From: Paracoccaceae bacterium
Lineage (GTDB): Bacteria; Pseudomonadota; Alphaproteobacteria; Rhodobacterales; Rhodobacteraceae
Direction of reading: 5' to 3'
Assembly (NCBI GenBank): GCA_020637675.1
Contig: JACKKD010000003.1
Span: forward strand, 868,001-932,000
Length of the DNA: 64,000 nucleotides
The notes under the pieces were generated by a model. It saw only the letters and a program-made list of their open reading frames with translations, did not search any database and was not told the DNA's origin. Positions 50,922 through 58,615 of the stretch are shown here, in pieces. A program made the translations under genes and the position numbers. Position 1 is the stretch's first letter. Each line of letters opens with the position of its first letter.

Positions 50922-51563
50922 ATGACGGCCCTTCCTTCATCCTTCGACCCAAACAGCGCTGTACCGGTTCCGGCGGTGGACCTTTCGGCGGTGCTGTCGA
51001 TGATCGCCAGTGCTGCCAGACCGAGCCTGGCTTCCCGGCCACAGCGCGCGGCCACCGGCCCGGCGAACCGGGCGTATCCCGCAAACCGAGTCTCGACTTC
51101 CGTTCGCAAGATGCCCGGTCACCAGCGCAACCAGGCGCCAGAGGAAACTCGCCTCGATGACGCGGTGGTCGGCGCAGAGTGGCTGGTCCGCAGCCTGCTG
51201 GCCTGCATCGCGGCGGGCGTGACCGGGGCCGCCACTGCGGGGGCGCCGTCCGAGAGCCCGCGGTTTCCGTTCGGCAAGGCCTGCCTCCACCTCGACTCGG
51301 CAAGGCTGATCGATGCCGACGGAACCGAAATCCCTCTGACGGCGATGGAGTACCAGTTGCTCAAGCTCTTCGCATTGAACCGCGGAAGGGTGCTGAACCG
51401 TGACCAGATCCTCGAAGGGGCGCACGACCGCTCCTGGGATCCGTTCGATCGGTCGATCGACATCCGCATCTCGCGCATCCGAAAGAAGATCGAGGTGAAC
51501 CCCAAGAAGCCGGAGGTGATCCGCACCGTGCGAGGCATAGGCTATGTCTACGATCCCGCCTGA
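50922..51563 (+). CDS. receiver-less OmpR/PhoB-type DNA-binding protein
   Basis: A 213-residue protein whose residues about 115-211 are a complete OmpR/PhoB winged helix: ADGTEIPLTAMEYQLLKLF, NRGRVLNRDQILEGAHDRSW, FDRSIDIRISRIRKKIE (recognition helix) and IRTVRGIGYVYDPA (wing). In normal response regulators a 120-residue receiver with a phosphorylated Asp precedes it. Here the N-terminal 100 residues are Ala/Pro/Arg-rich with no receiver motifs. No kinase gene is near. AGGAGAG precedes the ATG. It is the likely regulator of the three GAAAC-repeat promoters downstream, since OmpR itself recognises TGAAAC-containing boxes. Confidence 0.8.
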   Translation: MTALPSSFDPNSAVPVPAVDLSAVLSMIASAARPSLASRPQRAATGPANRAYPANRVSTSVRKMPGHQRNQAPEETRLDDAVVGAEWLVRSLLACIAAGVTGAATAGAPSESPRFPFGKACLHLDSARLIDADGTEIPLTAMEYQLLKLFALNRGRVLNRDQILEGAHDRSWDPFDRSIDIRISRIRKKIEVNPKKPEVIRTVRGIGYVYDPA

Positions 51564-51633
51564 CGCAGCGGGAAAGCGGCGAGACCGGCTTTGCCAGGCA
51601 AGCGACGACGACCCGCCGGAAGGGAACGAAAGA

Positions 51634-51668
51634 AGCGCCGCGCAGTGCCGCGGCGCTTTTTCGTTTTG
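51634..51668 (+). terminator. rho-independent terminator after the OmpR-type gene
   Basis: Perfect 9-bp stem AGCGCCGCG / CGCGGCGCT (51634-51642 with 51649-51657), 6-base loop, then TTTTCGTTTTG. It separates the regulator transcript from the osmC transcript. Confidence 0.9.
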
Positions 51669-51683
51669 CTGCCGGCGACCATC

Positions 51684-51720
51684 GAAACCATTGAAACATG
51701 GCGCGAAATGGCGGTGAAAC
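51684..51720 (+). promoter_or_regulatory. GAAAC direct-repeat box 1 (osmC unit)
   Basis: GAAAC at 51684-51688 and 51693-51697 (period 9, spacer CATT) and a third at 51716-51720, 23 bases after the second; an extra GAAAT is at 51705. It lies 74-110 bases before the osmC ATG, directly behind a terminator, so it is in the promoter of a new unit. Confidence 0.7.
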
Positions 51721-51793
51721 GGGGCCGGGCTAGGTGACCTTCTATCGGACGACGGATCGTCCGCGCAACGTTCCACAGGAAAGGACACCTCAC

Positions 51794-52375
51794 ATGACCA
51801 CCGCAACTCTGGAAAAACCCGCCAAGGTCGCGATCAACGGCGTCGATGTCCCGACGCTTGTCGCGACGCTCGGCGTCGTCGGCCAGCAGCCCGACATCGC
51901 CCGTTTCACCTTCCGCGCGAAGGGCGAATGGCTTTCTGGCACCCATTCCCGGATCGCGTTCTCCGACTACTACGGCGCCATGGCAGAGCAGGAGCACCGG
52001 CAGAAGCACACGATCGACGGGGACCACACCGAGGTGCTCTGCGGCGCTGACAACGGTGTGACCCCGGTCGAGATGCTGCTGGCCGGCCTGTCGGCCTGCA
52101 TCACCGCCGGCATCGGCAACATCGCGTCCATCCGCCAGGTGAAGCTCCACTCCGTCGAGACGACGATCGAGGGCGACATCAACCTTAATGGCATCTTCGG
52201 GCTCGACAAGTCGGCGCGCAACGGTTTCTCGGGCGTGCGTGCGACCTTCAGGATCAAGGGTGACGCCCCGGACGAGGTGCTCGAGCAGATCGTGCAGCAA
52301 TCGGTGGCGCGCTCGGCAGTGTTCGACGTGCTCACGAACGGTGTGCCCGTCACCATCGCGGCGATCGCCGGCTGA
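51794..52375 (+). CDS. OsmC/Ohr-family protein
   Basis: A 193-residue OsmC-fold protein. The family reduces organic hydroperoxides with two cysteines. Visible are EVLCGADNGVTPVEMLLAGL (first Cys, then the PxEmLlagLs helix) and SACITAGIGNIA (second Cys), then strands carrying HSVETTIEGDIN. The order resembles OsmC-like proteins of the DUF-type subgroup, whose peroxidase activity is less certain than for Ohr. GGAAAGGA precedes the ATG. It is the first gene of a short unit with the 56-residue protein and is headed by GAAAC box 1, so it should be co-regulated with the flavoproteins and CysK-Grx. Confidence 0.85.
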   Translation: MTTATLEKPAKVAINGVDVPTLVATLGVVGQQPDIARFTFRAKGEWLSGTHSRIAFSDYYGAMAEQEHRQKHTIDGDHTEVLCGADNGVTPVEMLLAGLSACITAGIGNIASIRQVKLHSVETTIEGDINLNGIFGLDKSARNGFSGVRATFRIKGDAPDEVLEQIVQQSVARSAVFDVLTNGVPVTIAAIAG

Positions 52376-52435
52376 CGCGGTCGCGGGCGGTCGGTCCGCC
52401 CGCCACCTTCCCTTGATCCGATGAAAGGACTGTCG

Positions 52436-52606
52436 ATGAAATCCCTGTTCAAGTCCCCGCAGCCGAAGAGCTATGGCAACGGATTCGACGTCGCCACCCG
52501 AAAGGCCGACGTTGACGCTTCTGCCCAATGGTGGATGCAGAACTCCCTCGTCCCGTTCGAGCGCTATGACGAGCACGAGGAACGCGCCCCCGGCATCGCG
52601 GCCTGA
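52436..52606 (+). CDS. small hypothetical protein after osmC
   Basis: A 56-residue protein, MKSLFKSPQPKSYGNGFDV then an acidic C-terminal half (WWMQNSLVPFERYDEHEERA). No signal peptide, membrane helix or cysteine. The start is the ATG preceded by GAAAGGA; an earlier in-frame ATG overlaps that site. Strong G/C third positions and a good terminator 28 bases after its stop indicate a real gene in the osmC transcript. Function unknown; a partner or regulator in the redox module is conceivable. Confidence 0.65.
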   Translation: MKSLFKSPQPKSYGNGFDVATRKADVDASAQWWMQNSLVPFERYDEHEERAPGIAA

Positions 52607-52633
52607 CGGCGTCCACTCCGGCGCTTGGGCCTG

Positions 52634-52668
52634 CGCCCGCAGCCCTGTCGGCTGCGGGCGTCTCTTTT
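52634..52668 (+). terminator. terminator of the osmC unit
   Basis: Perfect 11-bp stem CGCCCGCAGCC / GGCTGCGGGCG (52634-52644 with 52650-52660), 5-base loop, then TCTCTTTTCC. Confidence 0.88.
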
Positions 52669-52684
52669 CCGCCAATCGGTGTCG

Positions 52685-52731
52685 GAAACAACTGAAACCT
52701 TATCGTCCGCTTCCCGTCGACGGGCTGAAAC
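52685..52731 (+). promoter_or_regulatory. GAAAC direct-repeat box 2 (flavoprotein unit)
   Basis: GAAAC at 52685-52689 and 52694-52698 (period 9, spacer AACT), third at 52727-52731, 33 bases after the second. It starts 17 bases after the osmC-unit terminator and 48-94 bases before the ATG of the flavin monooxygenase. Confidence 0.7.
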
Positions 52732-52778
52732 ACCGCCCCGCCTGGTTGCGGCCGACCAATTGAATCGAGGTGGAAATC

Positions 52779-54020
52779 ATGTCCGCGCGTACGGATGTCA
52801 TCGTCGTGGGCGCGGGGCCGGCGGGCCTTGCGATGAGCCGGTCCCTGAGCCTGCGGGGCATCGCGCATGTGGTAATCGAACGGGGCGGGGTCGGCGAACG
52901 CTGGCATTCCGAACGCTGGCCAGGGCTCAACCTGCTGACGCCCACCTGGATGAATGGCCTTCCGGGCCTCGTGCCTGATGGCGCGGGCGACGACTTCATG
53001 CCGGCAGCCGGATTTGCCGCGTTCCTCGACCGCTATCGGGCCGAAACTGCGGCCCCGGTGATTACCGGCTGTGCGGTTCGCTCGGTAACCGAGAGCGGAT
53101 CCGGCTTCCGCGTCCTTGCGACGCTTGGCGAATGGCAATGCCGGGCCATCGTCGTGGCGACGGGCGCCTGCGACCACGCGGCAGTCCCGGCCTGGTCCCG
53201 CGACCTGCCCGGCAGGCTGCAACAGGTCACGCCCGCGCAGTACCGCGGGCCGGGGGATCTGCCGGCGGGGCGCGTCCTCGTCGTCGGCGCCTCGGCAACC
53301 GGGGTCCAGATCGCCGCCGACCTGCGGGGGAGCGGCCGGGAGGTCATCCTGTCGGTCGGCCGGCATGTGCGTGCACCGCGCCGGTATCGGGGGCGGGATC
53401 TGTTCCACTGGCTCCATCGCAGCGGATTTCTGCACGAGCCCCGAGCCCGTGGCAGCGCGCGCCCCGCCGCGCTTCCCTCGCTGCAACTCGTGGGCCATTC
53501 GGACAACCGCGAGATCGGCCTCGTCACGCTGGCCGCCCAGGGGGTTGCAGTCGCCGGACGGGCCATGGGCACCGACGGGGACCGGATCCGCTTCGCGCCC
53601 TCGCTTGCAATGGAATGCGCGGCTGCCGAGGTGCGGCGGCGGAAGCTCCTTGCGGTCGCCGACCGGCACATCGAGGTGACAGGGCTCGCCACCCCGACCG
53701 AGGATGAAGCCTGGGAGGCCCGCGTACCGCCGGTCGAGGCTTTCGCCGGGGACAGGATCGCCACCGACGCGATCGGGACCGTGATCTGGGCGACGGGTTA
53801 TTCCCGCGCCTACCCCTGGCTGCGGGTTCCGGCCCTTGACGGGGCCGGAGAGATCATCAGCGACGGAGGGCACACCCCCGTCGCCGGGCTCTTCACGCTC
53901 GGCCTCCCGTTCATGCGGCACCGCAGTTCCGCCTTCATCCATGGCCTCGGCCGCGACGCCGAGTCGATCGCGGCCTCGGTCGCACTCCACCTCGATACCG
54001 CAGCCACGCGGGTTGCCTGA
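52779..54020 (+). CDS. flavin-containing monooxygenase-like protein (CzcO/YUCCA type)
   Basis: A 413-residue NAD(P)H- and FAD-binding oxygenase/oxidoreductase. The FAD loop is VIVVGAGPAGLAMSRSLSLRG, followed by GERWHSERWPGLNLLTP. The second nucleotide loop is VLVVGASATGVQIAADLRG. Near the end is VIWATGYSRAYPWLRVP, the ATGY motif linking the two sites in flavin monooxygenases. These enzymes insert oxygen into soft nucleophiles (S, N, Se) or carbonyls. GAGGTGG precedes the ATG. With OsmC and a cysteine synthase in the same regulon, a sulfur compound is a reasonable but unproven substrate. The FAD oxidoreductase follows after 12 bases. Confidence 0.83.
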   Translation: MSARTDVIVVGAGPAGLAMSRSLSLRGIAHVVIERGGVGERWHSERWPGLNLLTPTWMNGLPGLVPDGAGDDFMPAAGFAAFLDRYRAETAAPVITGCAVRSVTESGSGFRVLATLGEWQCRAIVVATGACDHAAVPAWSRDLPGRLQQVTPAQYRGPGDLPAGRVLVVGASATGVQIAADLRGSGREVILSVGRHVRAPRRYRGRDLFHWLHRSGFLHEPRARGSARPAALPSLQLVGHSDNREIGLVTLAAQGVAVAGRAMGTDGDRIRFAPSLAMECAAAEVRRRKLLAVADRHIEVTGLATPTEDEAWEARVPPVEAFAGDRIATDAIGTVIWATGYSRAYPWLRVPALDGAGEIISDGGHTPVAGLFTLGLPFMRHRSSAFIHGLGRDAESIAASVALHLDTAATRVA

Positions 54021-54032
54021 AGGAACCGCCCA

Positions 54033-55190
54033 ATGAGCACTGGAACAACGAAGTCCTACGACGCCGTGATCGTCGGCGCCCGCTGTGCCGGCGCCGCGAC
54101 CGCTCTCCTTCTTTCGGCGCACGGGGCTAGAGTGCTCGTCGTCGACCACGACCAGCCGGGCACCGACACGATGTCCACCCATGCGCTGATGCGCGGCGTG
54201 GTGATGCAGCTCAGGAAGTGGGGAGTGCTCGATGAGATCGTCCGCGCCGGAACGCCACCCGTCCGGCGCACGAGCTTCATCTACGACGGCCACGCCGTCG
54301 TCGACGTCGACATAAGGCCCGAACATGGGGTCGATGCGCTTTTCGCGCCGCGCCGTCGGCTTCTCGACGCGACGCTCGCTGAAGCGGCGGGCGCGTCGGG
54401 GGCCGAATTCCGGTACGCGACCGGCTGCGCCGGGCTCGTCGCCGACGAGGCCGGGCGTGTGAGGGGCATCAGGCTCCGGTCAGCGCGCGGCCCGGTCGAG
54501 GAGGTCCGCGCCGGTATCGTGATCGGAGCCGACGGCCGCCGGTCCGCGGTCGCGCGTCACGTCGCCGCACCCGTGACCCGCCAGGCCCGACACAGCATCG
54601 GCTGCATATACAGCTACATGCACGGAATTCCCTACGACGGGTATCGCTGGCATTTCGCGCACGGGGCCGCGGGCGGGATCATTCCGACCAACGACGGGCT
54701 TTCCTGCGTGTTCGTGGCGGTGCCGCCGGGCGTTCTGACCGAAGCCCGCGCGGCTGGCACCGCGTCGCAGGGCGCGCTCATCGCGCGCCACCTGCCGATG
54801 CTCGCCGCCGAGATCGAAGGTACGACGCCTGCGGAAGGGCCGGTCACTTTCGCCGGGGCGCGCGGGTACCTGCGCCAAGCAACGGGAGAGGGCTGGGCCC
54901 TGGTGGGCGACGCCGGCTACTTCCGGGATCCGCTTACCGCCCACGGCATCACCGACGCCCTCAGGGATGCCGAAAACCTCGCCGACGCGATCACGACGGG
55001 CAACCTTTCCGAATACACGGCACTGCGCGACCGGCTGTCATTTGACGTCTTCGACCTGACGGACCGGATCGCGGGGCTCGATTGGTCCATGGAAGGCGTC
55101 CAGGACCTGCACCGCAAGCTCAACAAGGTGATGAAGGCCAATCAGGACTGGATCGCCGGGCTGAGCGGGGTGGTCGGCCAGGCCGCATGA
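54033..55190 (+). CDS. FAD-dependent oxidoreductase (geranylgeranyl-reductase/PHBH-like)
   Basis: A 385-residue single-Rossmann flavoprotein. The N-terminal loop is DAVIVGARCAGAATALLLSAHG (GARCAG variant common in this subgroup). The middle strand VIGADGRRSAVARHV is the DG motif, and ALVGDAGYFRDPLTAHGITD is the GD motif closing the FAD site. This layout is that of aromatic hydroxylases, halogenases and geranylgeranyl reductases, not of dehydrogenases. It is in the same transcript as the flavin monooxygenase, 12 bases downstream. The two flavoproteins may act in sequence on one substrate; no substrate can be named. Confidence 0.83.
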   Translation: MSTGTTKSYDAVIVGARCAGAATALLLSAHGARVLVVDHDQPGTDTMSTHALMRGVVMQLRKWGVLDEIVRAGTPPVRRTSFIYDGHAVVDVDIRPEHGVDALFAPRRRLLDATLAEAAGASGAEFRYATGCAGLVADEAGRVRGIRLRSARGPVEEVRAGIVIGADGRRSAVARHVAAPVTRQARHSIGCIYSYMHGIPYDGYRWHFAHGAAGGIIPTNDGLSCVFVAVPPGVLTEARAAGTASQGALIARHLPMLAAEIEGTTPAEGPVTFAGARGYLRQATGEGWALVGDAGYFRDPLTAHGITDALRDAENLADAITTGNLSEYTALRDRLSFDVFDLTDRIAGLDWSMEGVQDLHRKLNKVMKANQDWIAGLSGVVGQAA

Positions 55191-55239
55191 CAGTGCCGCG
55201 CGTGTCAGCGGCTCGTGTGCCGTGCGGCCTGGCCGCCTT

Positions 55240-55286
55240 GAAACAATTGAAACACGCGGCAGCCCGGCGCGACAACACCCTGAAAC
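55240..55286 (+). promoter_or_regulatory. GAAAC direct-repeat box 3 (cysK-grx unit)
   Basis: GAAAC at 55240-55244 and 55249-55253 (period 9, spacer AATT), third at 55282-55286, 33 bases after the second, exactly as in box 2. It lies 83-129 bases before the 58-residue gene that precedes the CysK-Grx fusion. Confidence 0.7.
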
Positions 55287-55368
55287 GGCAGGGCTGCAAG
55301 GTGACGCCACACCCGGACGTCGGGTGCCGCCGGGTCGACCCGGTGCCCGACCAAGAGGAGTTCCCCCA

Positions 55369-55545
55369 ATGCACCGCGCGACCATCGCGACCATCCGGAT
55401 CGTACGACCAAAGCCCGAGTTCGTCGGGCCGTACTGCCGCTGGCCGCGACGCGGCGTGAAGCGGTTCCATCGAGAATTCGCGGTGGCGCGCACCGGCTCC
55501 CGGGCCGAAGCGCACCACGTCCGCGGCGTTCTCCCCAGCAACTGA
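55369..55545 (+). CDS. small basic hypothetical protein before cysK-grx
   Basis: A 58-residue, strongly basic protein (MHRATIATIRIVRPKPEFVG, then RWPRRGVKRFHREF). The ATG has a very good AAGAGGAG ribosome site 7-8 bases upstream, which decides for a translated gene rather than leader. It ends 12 bases before the CysK-Grx start. No signal peptide or cysteine motif except one Cys. The alternative is a leader peptide controlling cysK. Function unknown. Confidence 0.55.
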   Translation: MHRATIATIRIVRPKPEFVGPYCRWPRRGVKRFHREFAVARTGSRAEAHHVRGVLPSN

Positions 55546-55557
55546 AGGATTCCCCCG

Positions 55558-57063
55558 ATGAAAGACACACATCAGTCCATCCTCGGTACCATCGGCAACA
55601 CGCCGATCGTGCGGATCAACAAGCTCGCGCCCGAAGGCGTCGAGGTTTTCGTGAAGCTCGAGGCTTTCAACCCGATGGGTTCGGTGAAGGACCGGCTCGC
55701 CCTCGGCATCATCGAGGCGGCCGAACGCGACGGCTCGCTGAAGCCGGGCCAGACGGTGATCGAGGCGACCTCCGGCAATACCGGGATCGGTCTTGCCATG
55801 GTCTGCGCCGCCAAGGGGTATCCTCTCGTCGTGACAATGGCCGAGAGCTTCTCGGTCGAGCGGCGCAAGCTGATGCGCTTCCTGGGCGCGCGGGTCATCC
55901 TGACGCCTGCATCCGAAAAGGGCTCCGGCATGCTCGCCAAAGCCCGGGAGCTGGCCGAGCAACACGGCTGGTTCCTTGCCCGTCAGTTCGAGAACGAGGC
56001 CGGGCCGGATATCCATTCCCGCACAACCGCGCGAGAGATCCTCGAAGAGTTCGCAGACGTGCCGCTCGATTACTGGGTTTCAGGGTTCGGTACCGGCGGC
56101 ACGATGAAGGGTGTCGCCCGCGTCCTGAAGGCCGAAAGCCCCGCGACGCGGATCATTGCCGCCGAACCGGACAACTCGCCGCTCCTCGGCTCGGGGATCG
56201 CCCAGGTCTTTGCCGAGGACGGCAGCCCCGCGGCCAGCCATCCCGCCTTCCGCCCGCACCTAATGCAGGGCTGGACACCCGACTTCATCCCCCGGCTCGC
56301 GGCCGACGTCGTCGCGGCCGGCCATATCGACGAGATCCAGCCAGTGCAGGGCGATGCGGCGCTTGAAGCCGCGCGCGCGCTTGCACGGCACGAGGGCATC
56401 CTTTGCGGAACTTCCGGCGGGGCGACCTTCGCCGCCGCACTCGAGGTCGCGCGACGCGCGCCGAAGGGATCGCGCATACTCGCGATGTTGCCCGATACCG
56501 GCGAACGCTACCTTTCGACGCCGCTCTTCGCCGACATCGGGGAAGCGATGAACGAGGAGGAAAGCGCCATCGCCGCCTCGACTCGGCGCTTCCGCTTCGA
56601 TGCCGCCGCGGCACCCGCACCCGCTGCGACGGCCGCCTCGGCCCCCGATCCTTCGGTCAAGGCGATTGACCATGTCGCAGAGGTTCTCGCCGAACGGAAC
56701 CAGCCGGTGGTGATGTTCGCGCTTGAATGGTGCGAGTTCTCCTGGTCCGTCCGCAAGCTCTTTGCGGCCGCGGGCATTCCCTATCGCTCCGTCGATCTCG
56801 ACGCGCCGGATTACCGCGAGAACGACTGGGGCGGCGAAGTGCGCCGGGCGCTCGCCCGGAGGACCGGCGCGGCGACCATCCCGCAGATCTTCGTCGCCGG
56901 CGACTACATCGGCGGCGCCAGCGAGACGCTCGACGCCTTCGACAGTGGCGCGTTGCAGAAACGCCTGACGGCAGCCGGCATCCCCGTCCGTGATGCCGGC
57001 ATCCCGAGCGCCCGCCGCTTCCTGCCGGGCTGGGTGCATCCCCGCAAGCCCGCAGCCGCATGA
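55558..57063 (+). CDS. cysteine synthase - glutaredoxin fusion
   Basis: A 501-residue two-domain enzyme. Residues 1-345 are a complete O-acetylserine sulfhydrylase of CysK type: FNPMGSVKDRLA with the PLP Lys44, TSGNTGIGLAM, and FGTGGTMKGVARVL. An Ala/Pro linker (about 355-375) leads to a glutaredoxin-like domain (378-490): FALEWCEFSWSVRKLF with Cys392 and Ser395 (monothiol CxxS), TIPQIFVAGDYIGGASET with the cis-Pro and GSH-binding GG. The fusion suggests that the thiol product or the PLP domain is coupled to glutathione chemistry. It belongs to the GAAAC box 3 unit with an MFS carrier 25 bases downstream. Confidence 0.9.
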   Translation: MKDTHQSILGTIGNTPIVRINKLAPEGVEVFVKLEAFNPMGSVKDRLALGIIEAAERDGSLKPGQTVIEATSGNTGIGLAMVCAAKGYPLVVTMAESFSVERRKLMRFLGARVILTPASEKGSGMLAKARELAEQHGWFLARQFENEAGPDIHSRTTAREILEEFADVPLDYWVSGFGTGGTMKGVARVLKAESPATRIIAAEPDNSPLLGSGIAQVFAEDGSPAASHPAFRPHLMQGWTPDFIPRLAADVVAAGHIDEIQPVQGDAALEAARALARHEGILCGTSGGATFAAALEVARRAPKGSRILAMLPDTGERYLSTPLFADIGEAMNEEESAIAASTRRFRFDAAAAPAPAATAASAPDPSVKAIDHVAEVLAERNQPVVMFALEWCEFSWSVRKLFAAAGIPYRSVDLDAPDYRENDWGGEVRRALARRTGAATIPQIFVAGDYIGGASETLDAFDSGALQKRLTAAGIPVRDAGIPSARRFLPGWVHPRKPAAA

Positions 57064-57088
57064 AGCCCCCTCCGGAAAGGAACGCACG

Positions 57089-58327
57089 ATGACCCGGACA
57101 ACCGACGCCCCTTCACGCTACCGCTGGATCATCGTGGCGATCGCCGCGGCGATGCTCGCGGTCGCGATGGGGCAACTCGTCAACGGACTCTCCGCATTCT
57201 TCACCCCGCTCGAGGACGAATTCGGCTGGGGGCGGGGGGCCATCGCCTTCATCAATACCGCGGGGCTGATGGGCATCGCGCTTGGCGGGATCGTGATGGG
57301 CTTCGCCGCCGACCGGCTTGACATACGGCGCGTGGTGCTCTTCGGGGCGACGGTCACGGCACTCGGCATGATCGTGGCCTCCGCGGCGCGGGAACTCTGG
57401 CAACTCTATGCCGTCTTCTTCGTCACGGGCGCGTTCGGCGGCGGAGCGCTCTTCGCACCGCTCTTCGCGCTCGTCGGCGTCTGGTTCCGTACGGGCGCGG
57501 GGCTTGCCATCGGGATCGTCGCGGCCGGACAGGCGATCGGGCAGGGAGGTATCCCGCTTGCCAATGCGATCCTGATCGAGGCGCTCGGCTGGCGGGGCAC
57601 GCTGCTGGCGCTCGGCCTCGTCGCGCTTGCGACGCTGGTTCCGCTCGCACTCCTCGTCCGCATCCCCCCGTCCGTCCAAGGAGCCCCCGCAGAGGCTGCC
57701 GCCGAGGTCGAACCGCCGATCCCGGTCCGGTGGCTGGTCGTCCTGATGAGCGCGGCCGTCCTTTGCTGCTGTAGTCTCATGTCGGTGCCGTTGATGCATC
57801 TGGTGCCGCTGATCCAGGGCTGCGGGATTCCTGCTCCCGAGGCGGGCAGCGTCGTCTTCGTCATGATGCTGGCCGCAATTGCCGGGCGAGTTGCCTTCGG
57901 GCGCCTCGCCGACATGATCGGCGCCGTTCAGGCCTATCTGGCCGCCTCGGCCTGGCAGACGGCGCTCGTCTTCGTGTTCACCCGGATCGACGACCTCAGC
58001 CTGTTCTACATCTTCGCGCCGGTCTACGGGTTCGGCTATGCGGGCGTGATGACGGGGGTCCTCACGACGATCCGGTCGCTGACCCCGGCTGTCCGCAGGG
58101 CAAGTGCGTCGGGCGTCATCCTCGCCTTCGCCTGGGCCGGGCACGGACTGGGCGGGTATCTCGGCGGCGTCTTCTTCGACATGACCGGCACCTACGACCT
58201 CACCTTTGCGGTCGCGGTCGCGGCGGGCGTTGCCAACCTCACTGTCGTCGCGCTCGTGTTCATCCTCGTGTTGCGGCGCGAGCGGCGGGACGAGGGCCTC
58301 GTTTCCGCGACCCCCGGGGTGGGGTGA
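57089..58327 (+). CDS. MFS transporter, oxalate/formate antiporter-like (OFA/MCT group)
   Basis: A 412-residue, 12-helix major facilitator. The N-terminal QLVNGLSAFFTPLEDEFGW is typical of OFA/monocarboxylate carriers, as are FVTGAFGGGALFAPLFALVG and SVVFVMMLAAIAGRVAFGRLADMIG in the second half. Members of this group move organic anions across the inner membrane. It follows the CysK-Grx gene by 25 bases with GGAAAGGA before the ATG, so it should carry a substrate or product of the module, for instance a thiol-containing acid (inference). Confidence 0.85.
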   Translation: MTRTTDAPSRYRWIIVAIAAAMLAVAMGQLVNGLSAFFTPLEDEFGWGRGAIAFINTAGLMGIALGGIVMGFAADRLDIRRVVLFGATVTALGMIVASAARELWQLYAVFFVTGAFGGGALFAPLFALVGVWFRTGAGLAIGIVAAGQAIGQGGIPLANAILIEALGWRGTLLALGLVALATLVPLALLVRIPPSVQGAPAEAAAEVEPPIPVRWLVVLMSAAVLCCCSLMSVPLMHLVPLIQGCGIPAPEAGSVVFVMMLAAIAGRVAFGRLADMIGAVQAYLAASAWQTALVFVFTRIDDLSLFYIFAPVYGFGYAGVMTGVLTTIRSLTPAVRRASASGVILAFAWAGHGLGGYLGGVFFDMTGTYDLTFAVAVAAGVANLTVVALVFILVLRRERRDEGLVSATPGVG

Positions 58328-58378
58328 CGGGGGCCGGCTCGATCCCAGCGAGCGGGCGCCGGAACCTGGTGCCCGGCC

Positions 58379-58576
58379 TCAGTCTCGGGGCCCCTGGCGG
58401 GACAGATCCCTCTCCGGGACCGGCACGAGGGCCCGCTCGGCGAAGAGCAGCCCTGCCGTGCTCGTGCCGACAAGGGGCCAGATCAGCAGGCAGTTCGCCA
58501 CCGGCATCCCTGACAACAGACAGGCGATCATCATGGCGAAACCGAACATCGACGACAGAACCAGGATACCGATCAT
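58379..58576 (-). CDS. small two-helix membrane protein
   Basis: A 65-residue protein with two hydrophobic helices (MIGILVLSSMFGFAMMIACL and ANCLLIWPLVGTSTAGLLF) and a charged cytosolic tail (ERALVPVPERDLSRQ). The ATG at MIGILV has GAGGAG 7 bases upstream; two codons earlier is an ATG too close to that site. Third codon positions are mostly G/C, supporting real coding. It follows another small membrane gene by 39 bases. No family recognised. Confidence 0.55.
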   Translation of the reverse strand: MIGILVLSSMFGFAMMIACLLSGMPVANCLLIWPLVGTSTAGLLFAERALVPVPERDLSRQGPRD

Positions 58577-58615
58577 CACCATACTCCTCGGAAGCGCGCC
58601 GCCATGGCGCCCTGC

